Shown: in pieces, positions 43,132-52,154 of the stretch | Position numbering within the stretch: the first letter of the stretch is position 1 | Layout: the number at the start of each line of letters is the position of its first letter | NCBI GenBank assembly: GCA_017934475.1 | Contig: JAGBJN010000006.1 | Coordinates: 238,775 to 302,774 of the forward strand | Origin: Clostridia bacterium | GTDB taxonomy: Bacteria > Bacillota > Clostridia > TANB77 > CAG-508 | DNA: 64,000 nucleotides | Reading direction: 5' to 3' | Notes under the pieces: generated by a model | Database searches by the model: none | What the model was told of the DNA's origin: nothing | What the model saw: the letters and a program-made list of their open reading frames with translations, nothing else | Made by a program: the position numbers and the translations under genes

Positions 43132-44019
43132 TTATGCTCTTGGATGAGCCTTTTTATAAATATTTTTTAAACCATTATCTTGAAATTGCATATATACTTG
43201 TGTAGATGATATATCTGAATGTCCAAGCATAGTTTGAATAGCTTTTAAATCAGCTCCATTTTGTAATAAGTGTGTTGCAAATGAATGTCTTAAAACGTGT
43301 GGTGTTATATCTTTTGTAATATGAGCTTGTTCTTTATAATATTTAACTATTTTCCAGAAGCCTTGTCTTGTAAGTCTGCTTCCATTTACATTTACGAATA
43401 AAGCTTTTGTATTATCATCTTTAATAAGTATTGGTCTTGCTTCTTCGATATATTCTTTTAATGCTTTAAGTGATAATGTTCCTAGTGGTATATTTCTTTG
43501 TTTGCTTCCTGAATGACAAACAACATATCCTTCGTTTATTTTAACATCTTCAACATCTAGAGAAATAATTTCTGTAACTCTCATTCCTGTAGCATAAGCA
43601 AATTCTAACATTGCTTTATCTCTAGTTCCCTTTAAATCAACATCTTTTGGCTGTTCTAATAGTAATTCTATTTCTTTTGAAGTAAGAATACTTGGTGCTT
43701 TCTTTTCTATTTTTGGTGCTTGAACACTTGCTGTAGGATCTAATTTTATTTTTTTATTTTTTACCATAAATTGGTAAAAAGCACGAATTGAAGCTAGATT
43801 TCTTGATATTGTAGAAGCCTTCTTTCCAACTGATTGTAAATAATCTAAATATTCTTTAACTTCTTCTTCATTTACTTTTGTATAATTTATGTTATTTGAA
43901 TCTAAATATTTATTAAAATAAACAATATCTCTTCTGTATGATTGTAATGTGTTCTCTGATGCTTTTTTATTGTTTTGAAGAAATTCTAAAAACGAATTAA
44001 GTTGTTTTTCCATATTCAT
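43132..44019 (-). CDS. xerD: Tyrosine recombinase XerD-type
   Basis: The 295-residue site-specific recombinase has the SAM-like N-terminal domain (MEKQLNSFLEFLQNN, TLQSYRRDIVYF). All catalytic residues are present: Arg147 in TGMRVTE, Lys173, His241 and Arg244 in HVLRHSFATH, His267 in LGHSDISS and Tyr276 in TQVYMQ. It resolves chromosome dimers. It lies next to spoIIM, the usual place of xerD in Bacillota, so it is chromosomal and not a mobile-element integrase. Confidence 0.9.
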   Translation of the reverse strand: MNMEKQLNSFLEFLQNNKKASENTLQSYRRDIVYFNKYLDSNNINYTKVNEEEVKEYLDYLQSVGKKASTISRNLASIRAFYQFMVKNKKIKLDPTASVQAPKIEKKAPSILTSKEIELLLEQPKDVDLKGTRDKAMLEFAYATGMRVTEIISLDVEDVKINEGYVVCHSGSKQRNIPLGTLSLKALKEYIEEARPILIKDDNTKALFVNVNGSRLTRQGFWKIVKYYKEQAHITKDITPHVLRHSFATHLLQNGADLKAIQTMLGHSDISSTQVYMQFQDNGLKNIYKKAHPRA

Positions 44020-44156
44020 TAGCTCCCCTATCTTTTAATTTCAAAGTTACTTACGTAAACTGTATATGTTATATCAAATTCCAAGTGAATTGTAAAGACA
44101 TTTTTCAAAAAATCACAAAAAAAAATATTATTCAACTTAATCTGTCATTCTTCCAT

Positions 44157-44801
44157 TTAAACCGACTTAGTATATATTTGTAAAAGAGATGCAGATACAT
44201 ATGATTCCAATATACTAGCAAAAATCAAAAAAGCTAACATTAATATACAAAATAAAGTATGTTTTAATATTTCTATTTTGATATTTTCTTTTCTTTTATC
44301 CATCATAATTGAGTTATATAATTTATTTCCACTTACTCCCATTCCTAAATACGCAGGTATTGCTAAAATGTTCTGTATAAATAAACTTAAAAAGCAAAAT
44401 ATTATACCTTTATAAGTTCCTAAAGTTCCAATCAAACAACAAATTGTATATCCTAGCGAAAACCCTTTAAAACTAATCATACCATATACTATTGGAAGTC
44501 CAATTATAGTGCAACCAATAAACCATAGAGCAATAGTAAAAAAAATATTATTTATTATCGTATTTCTTAACAATTCATTATTATCCACTTCATAACCTTC
44601 TCTTATGTTTTGTACAAATGAATCAATATAATTACAGCAGTTTTCCTTACTACCTTCATCTAAAGAATTATAACAAATCACTCCAGCAATTATTCCAATA
44701 ACGAAAAAAATTGCAACTATTATATATAATTTTAAATTTTCAATTATATGTTTTTTAACTCTATCTAAAACCTTATTACTTATAGACTTATGTTTTCTCA
44801 T
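44157..44801 (-). CDS. spoIIM: Stage II sporulation protein M
   Basis: The 214-residue membrane protein has about five helices, with a basic N-terminus, an external loop with two Cys (KENCCNYIDSFV), and helices including VYGMISFKGFSLGYTICCLI. The family pattern continues through GTYKGIIFCFLSLFIQNILA. SpoIIM, with SpoIID and SpoIIP, degrades septal peptidoglycan during engulfment. It lies upstream of xerD as in Bacillus. Confidence 0.92.
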   Translation of the reverse strand: MRKHKSISNKVLDRVKKHIIENLKLYIIVAIFFVIGIIAGVICYNSLDEGSKENCCNYIDSFVQNIREGYEVDNNELLRNTIINNIFFTIALWFIGCTIIGLPIVYGMISFKGFSLGYTICCLIGTLGTYKGIIFCFLSLFIQNILAIPAYLGMGVSGNKLYNSIMMDKRKENIKIEILKHTLFCILMLAFLIFASILESYVSASLLQIYTKSV

Positions 44802-44875
44802 TATACAATTCTCCTTTGTTTTTATACATAATGTCTATTCAATAAAACAATTTTTAGAACTTATTTTTATATAAT

Positions 44876-44916
44876 AAAAACAGGTGTATTTCATTTCTTC
44901 TAACACCTGTTTTTTA
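44876..44916 (-). terminator. Terminator after the endonuclease Q gene
   Basis: The arms AAAAACAGGTGT and ACACCTGTTTTT with a 15-nt loop and T runs lie just after the stop at 44920. Confidence 0.75.
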
Positions 44917-44919
44917 CAA

Positions 44920-46107
44920 CTATTTTACTTTTCCATATACTCCGCCACCACCTGAAGCAATTTTTACATTTCCCTCTCTAGCATTTATTATCTTTTCAGC
45001 AATTTTCTCTCCAACAACACCTTCTATATCGTCTTTTGAAACTTTATGAAGTATATTCATTTCTGTTTCAAAAACATCTAGTAATTTAGTAATGTATTTA
45101 TCTCCTACACCAGGAATAAATCCTAAAGGTACTTGATAAATATATGGAGGTCTATTTTTTGGACTCTTTGTTTCTTTTTTATCTTTAATTAACTCAATTC
45201 TGTCAAACACGCCAAATGTTACTTTATCACTACCACATTTAGGACATTTGAATACTGGTTCTTTTGTCTCAATTACAGACTCACAAGCATCACAATATGT
45301 TCTATGGTATTTACCAAGTTTTGGATCTAATCCATAGTTTGCAATTACCTTTCTGCCATCTTCTCCTTTTAATGCTTTTACAATTTCTTTAAATGAAATA
45401 TCTTCAACTGCCATTTTATTATATTCTCTTGCTATCTTTGGAAGTGAGTGTGCATCTGAATTTGTAACAAAAGTTCTTGTTTCAAGTTCAGATATTTGAT
45501 CTGCTAAAAATGTATCTGAACTTAATCCTAATTCTACTGCAAATATTTTATCAAATTTTTCTTTAAATACATCTTCTAATCTATCCACACAGTTCCCATA
45601 GTAACTTTTATGTGGTGTAAAAGCATGTGCAGGTATTAAAATACCATTGTACCTTTCTACCATATCTATTAAATCATATCCAGACAAATCACTTCTTTGT
45701 GTACTAAGTGTTATATTTTTTAAATGATGACTAAGTTCATTTGAAAAACCTTTTATATCTTTTAAATATGGAAAAAAGCATATATTATGAGCTGCTCCTT
45801 TTCCTCCATTTCTTCCTACTTCAGATGTTTCAACTTCACTGCCCAAAAGAATGCATACCTTATCTTTGTATATAATTCCTCCATCCTTTATTTCATATGC
45901 TTCTCCCGTTTTTAGGAAATTTTCAATATCTTCTATTACATATGGTGAAGCACAATCTATTATTCCTACTACCTGAATACCTTTTCTTTCAGCACATTCT
46001 TTAGCAATATTAGCAAAATTTAAGCTTCTTGCTGCTGTTATTTTAATAGGTTTTCCATTTTCGCTTCTACCAATATGTACATGTAAATCAGCAAATATTT
46101 CTTTCAT
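44920..46107 (-). CDS. Endonuclease Q-like PHP-domain protein
   Basis: The 395-residue protein has an N-terminal PHP domain with metal-binding motifs (FADLHVHIGRSENGKPI, LIPAHAFTPHKSYYG, FVTNSDAHSLPK). A Cys4 zinc finger follows (YCDACESVIETKEPVFKCPKC) and a C-terminal helix-hairpin-helix region (LGFIPGVGDKYITKLLDVFE). This order matches EndoQ (YqxK in Bacillus), which nicks DNA 5' of deaminated bases. It is not a phosphohydrolase alone, since the finger and HhH indicate DNA binding. Confidence 0.8.
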   Translation of the reverse strand: MKEIFADLHVHIGRSENGKPIKITAARSLNFANIAKECAERKGIQVVGIIDCASPYVIEDIENFLKTGEAYEIKDGGIIYKDKVCILLGSEVETSEVGRNGGKGAAHNICFFPYLKDIKGFSNELSHHLKNITLSTQRSDLSGYDLIDMVERYNGILIPAHAFTPHKSYYGNCVDRLEDVFKEKFDKIFAVELGLSSDTFLADQISELETRTFVTNSDAHSLPKIAREYNKMAVEDISFKEIVKALKGEDGRKVIANYGLDPKLGKYHRTYCDACESVIETKEPVFKCPKCGSDKVTFGVFDRIELIKDKKETKSPKNRPPYIYQVPLGFIPGVGDKYITKLLDVFETEMNILHKVSKDDIEGVVGEKIAEKIINAREGNVKIASGGGGVYGKVK

Positions 46108-46184
46108 TTTTCTACCTCTTTTTCTATTTTTCTTTTTACTTTAACATTATATTTTAAAAGAAATTTTATTTCAATAGAATTAAA

Positions 46185-46212
46185 AAAATAGAAGATAAAA
46201 ATCTTCTATTTT
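46185..46212 (-). terminator. Terminator after tmcAL
   Basis: Perfect 12-bp arms AAAATAGAAGAT and ATCTTCTATTTT with an AAAA loop include the last codons of the gene. Confidence 0.8.
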
Positions 46213-47438
46213 ATAACTAATCCCATAGTAAAATCAAGATTCGCACATGAATTTTCTTCATAAGCCAATGTATAAATATTTGTGGCAAATATATCTTTTA
46301 TTATCATTTCCTTTAAATTTTTATTTGTATTTAATTCCATAAACTTTTTCACAGATGTAATCATTTGAATTTTAGGATTTATTTTGCATATATCTGAAAG
46401 CATTGCTCTTCCTTCCTCATTAAACCCTAATACTCTAACAAATGGTGTAACTTTTTTAGACATTTCCATATCTTTTTTGGTTATTCCCAATAAAATATAT
46501 ACAAGGATTCTTTGTATTCTAGTTTGAGTATATCTTTTACTTTTTACTATATTAGCAAGTTCTAATAAATTATTGCATGAATTAGCAGCATTTTTTAACA
46601 AATATTCTAATCCTTCAGAAACATCTGGAATTTGAGCTATTTCTTGAATTGACATTCTTCTAAGAGCATATAAAATTTCTTTTTCAAATTTTACTAAATC
46701 AATTACACTCATTCCATTATCTATTTCATCTTTAAGAATTCTATATGAAGATTTAGGTATAACTTTCCTAATATCACTGTATTGTTCATTTGCAATCATT
46801 TTTCTAATTGCAGTACTACTAGCAAATTCATCAACTATTTTTTCATCATTGTAATAAACTTTTTCTCTCTTTATTGCAAAAGGTTTAATATTACTTTTTA
46901 ATTTTTTTAAAGCTTTTAAATATTCTATTGCTAAAATATTGTTTGATCCTGATAACAAATTAGAATATCTTTTTATGTCATTTAAATAGATCATTAATGC
47001 ATTATCTCTAGCCTTAGGATATGAAACACCTTTACTTAATTCATGACTAAGTAAAGCCATATATTCCCTTGGCTCATTATATAGAACATTTGCAATATTA
47101 TTAAGTGCAGCAAAATCTTCAGTCTCAGTTCCAAAACATAAAGTATCCACAATTTTCAAACTATCTAGAATTTTAATTGCTCCTTCAGCAAAATTTTCTG
47201 CACTAGATACACTATATAAAGTTGGAAGTTCAATAACAATATCTACGCCATTTTCAAGTGCCATTTTAGTTTTTGCCCATTTGTTTACAATAGATGTATT
47301 TCCCCTTTGTGTAAAAGATCCGCTAATAACTGCAACTACATATTCTGCACCTGTTTGCTTTTTAGCCTCTTCTATTTGATATAAATGGCCATTGTGAAAT
47401 GGATTATACTCTGCAATTATTCCAAGCACTTTTGACAC
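46206..47438 (-). CDS. tmcAL: tRNA(Met) cytidine acetate ligase TmcAL
   Basis: The 410-residue protein has the nucleotidyltransferase start LGIIAEYNPFHNGHLYQI with the HxGH motif, VVAVISGSFTQRGNTSIVNK and ALENGVDIVIELP. It makes ac4C at the wobble base of elongator tRNA-Met from acetate and ATP, a Bacillota pathway distinct from the acetyl-CoA one of E. coli. The C-terminal RNA-binding part is present (TRIQRILVYILLGI). It was formerly YlbM. Confidence 0.93.
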   Translation of the reverse strand: MSKVLGIIAEYNPFHNGHLYQIEEAKKQTGAEYVVAVISGSFTQRGNTSIVNKWAKTKMALENGVDIVIELPTLYSVSSAENFAEGAIKILDSLKIVDTLCFGTETEDFAALNNIANVLYNEPREYMALLSHELSKGVSYPKARDNALMIYLNDIKRYSNLLSGSNNILAIEYLKALKKLKSNIKPFAIKREKVYYNDEKIVDEFASSTAIRKMIANEQYSDIRKVIPKSSYRILKDEIDNGMSVIDLVKFEKEILYALRRMSIQEIAQIPDVSEGLEYLLKNAANSCNNLLELANIVKSKRYTQTRIQRILVYILLGITKKDMEMSKKVTPFVRVLGFNEEGRAMLSDICKINPKIQMITSVKKFMELNTNKNLKEMIIKDIFATNIYTLAYEENSCANLDFTMGLVIK

Positions 47439-47470
47439 CTTAGACTTCCTCCCTTCTTTATAAAAAACTC

Positions 47471-47499
47471 TTGTCTAATTTATATTTCATTGATATAAT
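47471..47499 (+). promoter_or_regulatory. Promoter of rnhA
   Basis: TTGTCT (47471-47476), a 17-nt spacer and TATAAT (47494-47499) lie 41 nt before the ATG. Confidence 0.65.
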
Positions 47500-47540
47500 A
47501 ACATAAAATCAAGTTTTTTTCAATTGAAAGGATAAATATT

Positions 47541-47978
47541 ATGGAAGAAATTACAATTTATACTGATGGAGCATGTTCAGGAAATCCAGGGCCAGGTGGA
47601 TATGGAGCAATCTTAATGTATAAAGAACATAAAAAGGAAATATCAGGTTTTGAAAAAGAAACTACAAACAATATTATGGAACTAACCGCTGTAATCAAAG
47701 CTTTAGAACTTGTAAAACATCCATGCAAAATAAAATTATACAGTGATAGTGCATATGTTGTAAACGGTTTCTTGCAGGGCTGGATATATAATTGGCTAAA
47801 AAAGGGTTGGAAAACTGCAGATGGAAAACCTGTTAAAAATAAAGAATTATGGCAACAACTTTATGACTTTACAAAAATTCATGAAATAGAATTTATAAAA
47901 GTAAAAGGTCATGCAGATAATGAATTTAATAATAGATGTGATGAACTAGCAACAGGTGAAATATCAAAAAACACATAA
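47541..47978 (+). CDS. rnhA: Ribonuclease HI
   Basis: The 145-residue RNase H has all four catalytic acids: Asp9 in [14 protein letters not shown], Glu47 in NIMELTAV, Asp69 in LYSDSAYVV and Asp134 in [24 protein letters not shown] is the substrate handle. It cleaves the RNA strand of RNA-DNA hybrids. Single gene with its own promoter and terminator. Confidence 0.96.
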   Translation: MEEITIYTDGACSGNPGPGGYGAILMYKEHKKEISGFEKETTNNIMELTAVIKALELVKHPCKIKLYSDSAYVVNGFLQGWIYNWLKKGWKTADGKPVKNKELWQQLYDFTKIHEIEFIKVKGHADNEFNNRCDELATGEISKNT

Positions 47979-48008
47979 AAAGAACTAATTTTCATTAGTT
48001 CTTTTTTC
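47978..48008. terminator. Bidirectional terminator after rnhA
   Basis: Arms AAAAGAACTAAT and ATTAGTTCTTTT with a short loop and T run lie just before the convergent DUF2207 stop. Confidence 0.8.
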
Positions 48009-48018
48009 TTTGTTTCTC

Positions 48019-49920
48019 CTATATTTTTTTAGCGTCCGCCGCCTCCGGCCTCCGCCGCCTCCGGCCTCCACCTCCGCCAGAGAATCCTCCACCGCCTCCA
48101 TGTGCTGATGAATATGAACTTGAGGCTGCAGTGTAAACCGAAGTCATTGATCTATTAAAACTTGAAATAAAATTATTTCCAAAATTAGCATTACTCATAT
48201 AATGCATATATGCAAAATGATGATATGTTGTAAAGTAATTAGGATCTGATAATTCTTTATAAACTACCTTTAATTGTTCTACTACCTTATCAGATATTCC
48301 AAATGTAGTTGCATATACTAAATATTTTTCCCATATAACAAGATCTGGTACTTCTTTTTCTTTTAGCAAAGAAAAATCTTTCATATAATTTCTTAAAGCC
48401 TTCCATCTAACAACTTCTTCTTGACCTTCATCTTTTAAAACAGGAATCTTATTGGCATTAGATGTACAAACTATTCCACACAAAAGAATTGGTACAATAG
48501 CAATTACTGTTGGCCAGAAAATTAATGCAAAGAATATAATTAAAACAAAAATTGTATAATATACAGTGGCCTTATTGTTCCATTTCTTATATAACTTTTC
48601 ATTCTCTTCATTGAATATCTTTTTATCTCTCTCATATTTTTCTGCAATTTTAGGTAATAAACTAAGTTTTTTATAAACAGATTCGTAATTTTTCTTTGAA
48701 TATGCTTTTAACTCTTTTGTTGAAACTTTATATATTCCTTTTGATGCTTTTATTATTAAATCTAATACAATTCTTTCATCTTCTGATAAATCCACTTCAA
48801 TAGGATTTTTTATTATTAAATAAAAATCATTCTTATCTATTGGTTCAAATTCTATTATTCCTTTTAATGCAAAGTCTAAAATTGTTGCTGAGAATACTGC
48901 TGGTAAAGCAACTTCCATTGTAGAATTTCCATATTTAAAATAATACATATACGCTGCTCTTGCAGGTGTTGCATTTTGATCAGGTAAATCTCTAAAATAT
49001 TTTAGACTTGATCCTTTTTTTGGGAATCTTTTCTTTAATTTGCTTCCATCTACTAAATATTTTATCATTACTCCTAAGAATATATTAAATAAAATAATTC
49101 CTACAATAACTAGAACTATTATAACCACTATAGATAAAACTCTTTTCATATTTGCTTCTTTGACCCATTTCTCTTCTTCAGCAAAAATAGTTGGTAATTT
49201 ATTTGTATTGTATCTATTTTGATTATTTTCATAAATATATGTTGGAGTGACAACTCTTACTTCAACCATTGTATTTTCGTCTAATGATGAAACATCAAAA
49301 ATAACTGTATTGTTTGAATTTTTTCTAATATTACCATTTAATGGTCCATGAGCCCATACTCTTAAATCCTCTAAATCTTCCACTGGCATTGGTAAAGTTA
49401 TTGTTCCTTTTACATTATCAGCTTCAATTTCAAAATCTTTACCTACTAGTTGCCAATAAAACTCAGAACAATCATTATAATTTTTTATAGCATCAACAAT
49501 TGTATAGCTTATCTTAAATTGTCTTCTTGCATGAGAGTTATCTTCATGTACTCCCCAAGCAATTTCAAACTCGTTTTTCTTTGTTACTAAACCATAAAAG
49601 CAATCTTTATCAACATGATATTTTTCCTGATTTATCTTTCTAAAACTTTTTCTTGTTCCATCTGTAATTTCGGTTACAGATACATCTTTTATTTCAGAAT
49701 ACCTTGATTTATCTATTTCAAAAGTTTTGAAAAGTGTATTTGTTTTTCTTATATCTATATCCCATATTTCAACAATATTAGCTGTTCCATCAGAATTTAA
49801 ATTAACATCAAACTCTAAATTTTTTAATTCTAATTCTCCTGCAAATGAAGTATTAGAAATACATAGTATAAAAAAGAAGACAGCTACTGTGAAAATAAAT
49901 AAACATATTTTTTTATTCAT
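48019..49920 (-). CDS. DUF2207 membrane protein with Gly/Arg-rich tail
   Basis: The 633-residue protein has a signal peptide (1-27), an extracellular DUF2207 domain (FDVNLNSDGTANIVEIWDID, FKISYTIVDAIKNY, TVIFDVSSLDENTMVEVRVV) and a membrane helix near 263-288. A cytoplasmic region with two more helices (about 455-490) follows, then a Gly-rich C-terminus. The family normally ends in a Gly run; here it turns into GGRRRRRPEAADAKKI. That Arg-rich end is read from a 16-bp GC-rich tandem repeat and may be a frameshift. The role of DUF2207 (YciQ-like) is unknown. Confidence 0.82.
   Translation of the reverse strand: MNKKICLFIFTVAVFFFILCISNTSFAGELELKNLEFDVNLNSDGTANIVEIWDIDIRKTNTLFKTFEIDKSRYSEIKDVSVTEITDGTRKSFRKINQEKYHVDKDCFYGLVTKKNEFEIAWGVHEDNSHARRQFKISYTIVDAIKNYNDCSEFYWQLVGKDFEIEADNVKGTITLPMPVEDLEDLRVWAHGPLNGNIRKNSNNTVIFDVSSLDENTMVEVRVVTPTYIYENNQNRYNTNKLPTIFAEEEKWVKEANMKRVLSIVVIIVLVIVGIILFNIFLGVMIKYLVDGSKLKKRFPKKGSSLKYFRDLPDQNATPARAAYMYYFKYGNSTMEVALPAVFSATILDFALKGIIEFEPIDKNDFYLIIKNPIEVDLSEDERIVLDLIIKASKGIYKVSTKELKAYSKKNYESVYKKLSLLPKIAEKYERDKKIFNEENEKLYKKWNNKATVYYTIFVLIIFFALIFWPTVIAIVPILLCGIVCTSNANKIPVLKDEGQEEVVRWKALRNYMKDFSLLKEKEVPDLVIWEKYLVYATTFGISDKVVEQLKVVYKELSDPNYFTTYHHFAYMHYMSNANFGNNFISSFNRSMTSVYTAASSSYSSAHGGGGGFSGGGGGRRRRRPEAADAKKI
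48032..48063. repeat. Two 16-bp GC-rich tandem repeats in DUF2207 tail
   Basis: GCGTCCGCCGCCTCCG (48032-48047) is followed by GCCTCCGCCGCCTCCG (48048-48063) and a partial third unit. The unit is not a multiple of three, so unit number changes the C-terminal frame. Confidence 0.8.
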
Positions 49921-49927
49921 AATTTTC

Positions 49928-50191
49928 CTACTTTCTATTTTTCTCCCATATTTTTCTTACAATTCTTAATGACAATGTTGAAAGTGTAAAACCTATAACT
50001 GGAACAAGTGAACTTAAGAAAATATTTTCAACATTTTTTATCATTATTGAATATATTACAACAACAATATAAGTTAAAATACATATACATATTCTTCTTA
50101 CCCAACTCGTCTCCCATGCCTTATCTAATTCAACTCTTTTGTTTCTTGCTTTAATTTTTTCAATTTCTTTTTGTAATTCATTATTATCCAT
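49928..50191 (-). CDS. Conserved small two-helix membrane protein
   Basis: The 87-residue protein has a charged N-terminus with MDNNELQKEIEKIKARNKRV and LDKAWETSWVRRICI, then two helices (about 32-50 and 57-75), and a basic end. The RNxRVExDKAWETSxxRR pattern is widespread in bacteria and archaea, with no known function. It ends 8 nt before the DUF2207 gene in the same direction, suggesting a two-gene unit with it. Confidence 0.7.
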   Translation of the reverse strand: MDNNELQKEIEKIKARNKRVELDKAWETSWVRRICICILTYIVVVIYSIMIKNVENIFLSSLVPVIGFTLSTLSLRIVRKIWEKNRK

Positions 50192-50207
50192 TTTACTTTC
50201 CCACCTT

Positions 50208-50744
50208 TTACTTAAATATTAATTCTTTAAAACTGTATATATCTATATCATATATATTTTTATATATATCATCACAATTCAAGGCTGTTATCTTACTCTT
50301 GTCTACGCCAAGTTTCTCTATCATTTCAAGAACATTTTCTTCTGATATAGCTTCTATTTCCATATATGTTGGAATCATTGGCCATGTATCAATATCTATT
50401 TCAACATCATCTAATATATATTGTATTCTCTTATTTTCTTGGTAATTTCTATAATCAAATCCAATTTGATGTAAAAATTCATTAGCATCTTCCATACTAC
50501 TTACTTCAAATTCTAATTCTTTTGTTCCATCGATTGTATTACTAGTAACATCTTTTTATGCTAATGTTGTTTTTTCACCATTTGTTCTAAGTCTAATCCA
50601 TCTACTTTTATTTTTAGGTTTTACATCATAAACATATCTTTTTTGGAAATATTCACCTTTTCTAACAGCACCTAATTTTTCTAATCTTTCTATCATTTCA
50701 TCTTTATCAATTTCTATAACTCTTACTTCATATTCAGTTTTCAT
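50208..50744 (-). pseudogene. CYTH-domain (adenylate cyclase/ThTPase-like) gene with in-frame stop
   Basis: The N-terminal part is MKTEYEVRVIEIDKDEMIER and KNKSRWIRLRTNGEKTTLA, then a TAA at 50556-50558 in the frame. Reading through it gives KDVTSNTIDGTKELEFEVS and the expected C-terminal half (MEDANEFLHQIGFDYRNY, DVEIDIDTWPMIPTYMEIEA). The single reading frame is otherwise intact for about 178 codons, the size of a CYTH protein. The first segment has the EXEXR variant of the metal-binding motif. The gene is broken or the stop is an error. Its start overlaps the upstream gene by 11 nt. Confidence 0.75.
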
Positions 50745-51411
50745 TTTTTTTATTAATCCTCCATAACATAACACAAATTATATATGTGATAAATATCATT
50801 AATGGCAATACTATTACTATTTGCCATAATCCCCCTTGTACAAACCAATACCAATCATATATTGGTGAAACTTTTCCATTCTCTATATGTACTAGTATAT
50901 TTATTACATATCCTATTGCATAAATAACTGTTGGTAATATTCCAAATAAAGTATATCTAAATTTTATTTTATTTGTTCTTTCATATAGTGCAAATACTAA
51001 CATACTTAAAACTGGAATAATTAGATGTAAAAATAAGTTTGAATTTTTAAGCATTGATGGAATTCCTCCAGGAGAAATTGGTCCTAGATAAGCAAATACA
51101 GTTACAAATGTAAGTCCAACAGCTGTACTTGCAGTCATTTTTAATACTAATATTTTTTTTGATATTTCCTTAGTCTTTCCCCTTAAAAATTGTATTTCTT
51201 TAATTGCAAATATTAACGCAACTACTCCAACCAGTAAATTAGAATCGACTGTAAAAAATCTTAACATTCCAATTCTTGTTGACTCAAGTAAGGGTTCTGC
51301 TTCCATAAATTTAAATCCAGTAAACATCATAATAGAAGCCGTAACAGTTAAAACAAATATTATTAAGTTTATTGCTATAGATATTTTTAAATCTACTTTA
51401 TTTCTTTCCAT
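50734..51411 (-). CDS. Pr6Pr-type six-helix membrane protein
   Basis: The 225-residue protein has six hydrophobic helices (from LKISIAINLIIFVLTVTASI to IVIVLPLMIFITYIICVML). The conserved SNLLVGV segment occurs in RFFTVDSNLLVGVVALIF, and the middle has FAYLGPISPGGIPSMLK. This matches the Pr6Pr membrane family, with no known function. The start at 51411 has a GGAGATTAAA site 10 nt upstream; a longer ORF start lacks one. Confidence 0.7.
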   Translation of the reverse strand: MERNKVDLKISIAINLIIFVLTVTASIMMFTGFKFMEAEPLLESTRIGMLRFFTVDSNLLVGVVALIFAIKEIQFLRGKTKEISKKILVLKMTASTAVGLTFVTVFAYLGPISPGGIPSMLKNSNLFLHLIIPVLSMLVFALYERTNKIKFRYTLFGILPTVIYAIGYVINILVHIENGKVSPIYDWYWFVQGGLWQIVIVLPLMIFITYIICVMLWRINKKNEN

Positions 51412-51502
51412 TTTAATCTCCAAATTATATCTTGATTTATTTATATCATAGCAGCTAAAAATATTCAATAAATATATTATAACTAAACTTTTAAAATAAA
51501 AG

Positions 51503-52141
51503 CTAATTCATTAATATGTTTACTTGAGTTTTTCCTTCTAATAATCTTTTAAATTTTATAGCATCTTCTACAGATCCAACTAGTGTTTTATAATGTGTAG
51601 GTATAGCATATTTAGTTGGTTGTATTTTACTAATTAATTCAGCCGCTTCTTCAGCATTCATAGTATATGTTCCACCAACTGGAACTAATGCTATATCACA
51701 TTTTACATTTAATGCTTCGTCAGTTATATCTGTGTCTCCTGCAACATATACTATTTCATTATCTATTCCTACTATGTAACTAACCCAATTATATTCTCTT
51801 TTATGAAATTCTTTATTTGTATTGTATGCAGGTATAGTTTTAAATTTAATCCCAGCAAAATCATATTCATTATTTGGTAATACGGTTAAAATATCTTTTT
51901 CATCAAATCCAAGCATACTTGTCTGTACATATAAATCTTCTGTAATAACAATTTTGGTGTTTTCTTTTTTTATCTTTTTTATATCTTCTTCAGAAAAATG
52001 ATCATAATGTGAATGTGTTATAAAAATTATATCTGCATTTTCTATAGAGTTCCCATTTAATCTAAATGGGTCAAAATAAACAACTTTTCCATTTTCATTT
52101 TTTATTTTTATAGCATTTTGTGCAATAACATCTATATTCAA
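51503..52141 (-). CDS. Metallo-beta-lactamase fold hydrolase (UPF0173-like)
   Basis: The 212-residue protein has the signature HxHxDH in THSHYDHFSEED, and later VYVAGDTDITDEAL, ALVPVGGTYTMNAEEAAEL and the C-terminal PTHYKTLVGS. This is the UPF0173/YtkL-like group of MBL-fold hydrolases; the substrate is unknown. Start: a TTG at 52141 with AGGAGG 6 nt upstream is preferred. An ATG upstream lies within the neighbouring gene and contains the site. Confidence 0.8.
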   Translation of the reverse strand: MNIDVIAQNAIKIKNENGKVVYFDPFRLNGNSIENADIIFITHSHYDHFSEEDIKKIKKENTKIVITEDLYVQTSMLGFDEKDILTVLPNNEYDFAGIKFKTIPAYNTNKEFHKREYNWVSYIVGIDNEIVYVAGDTDITDEALNVKCDIALVPVGGTYTMNAEEAAELISKIQPTKYAIPTHYKTLVGSVEDAIKFKRLLEGKTQVNILMN

Positions 52142-52154
52142 TTTTTTCCTCCTA

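Noticed and set aside
43132-44019. Phage or element integrase
   Set aside because: The gene has XerD layout and sits by spoIIM, its usual chromosomal place. No attachment site repeats or phage genes are near.
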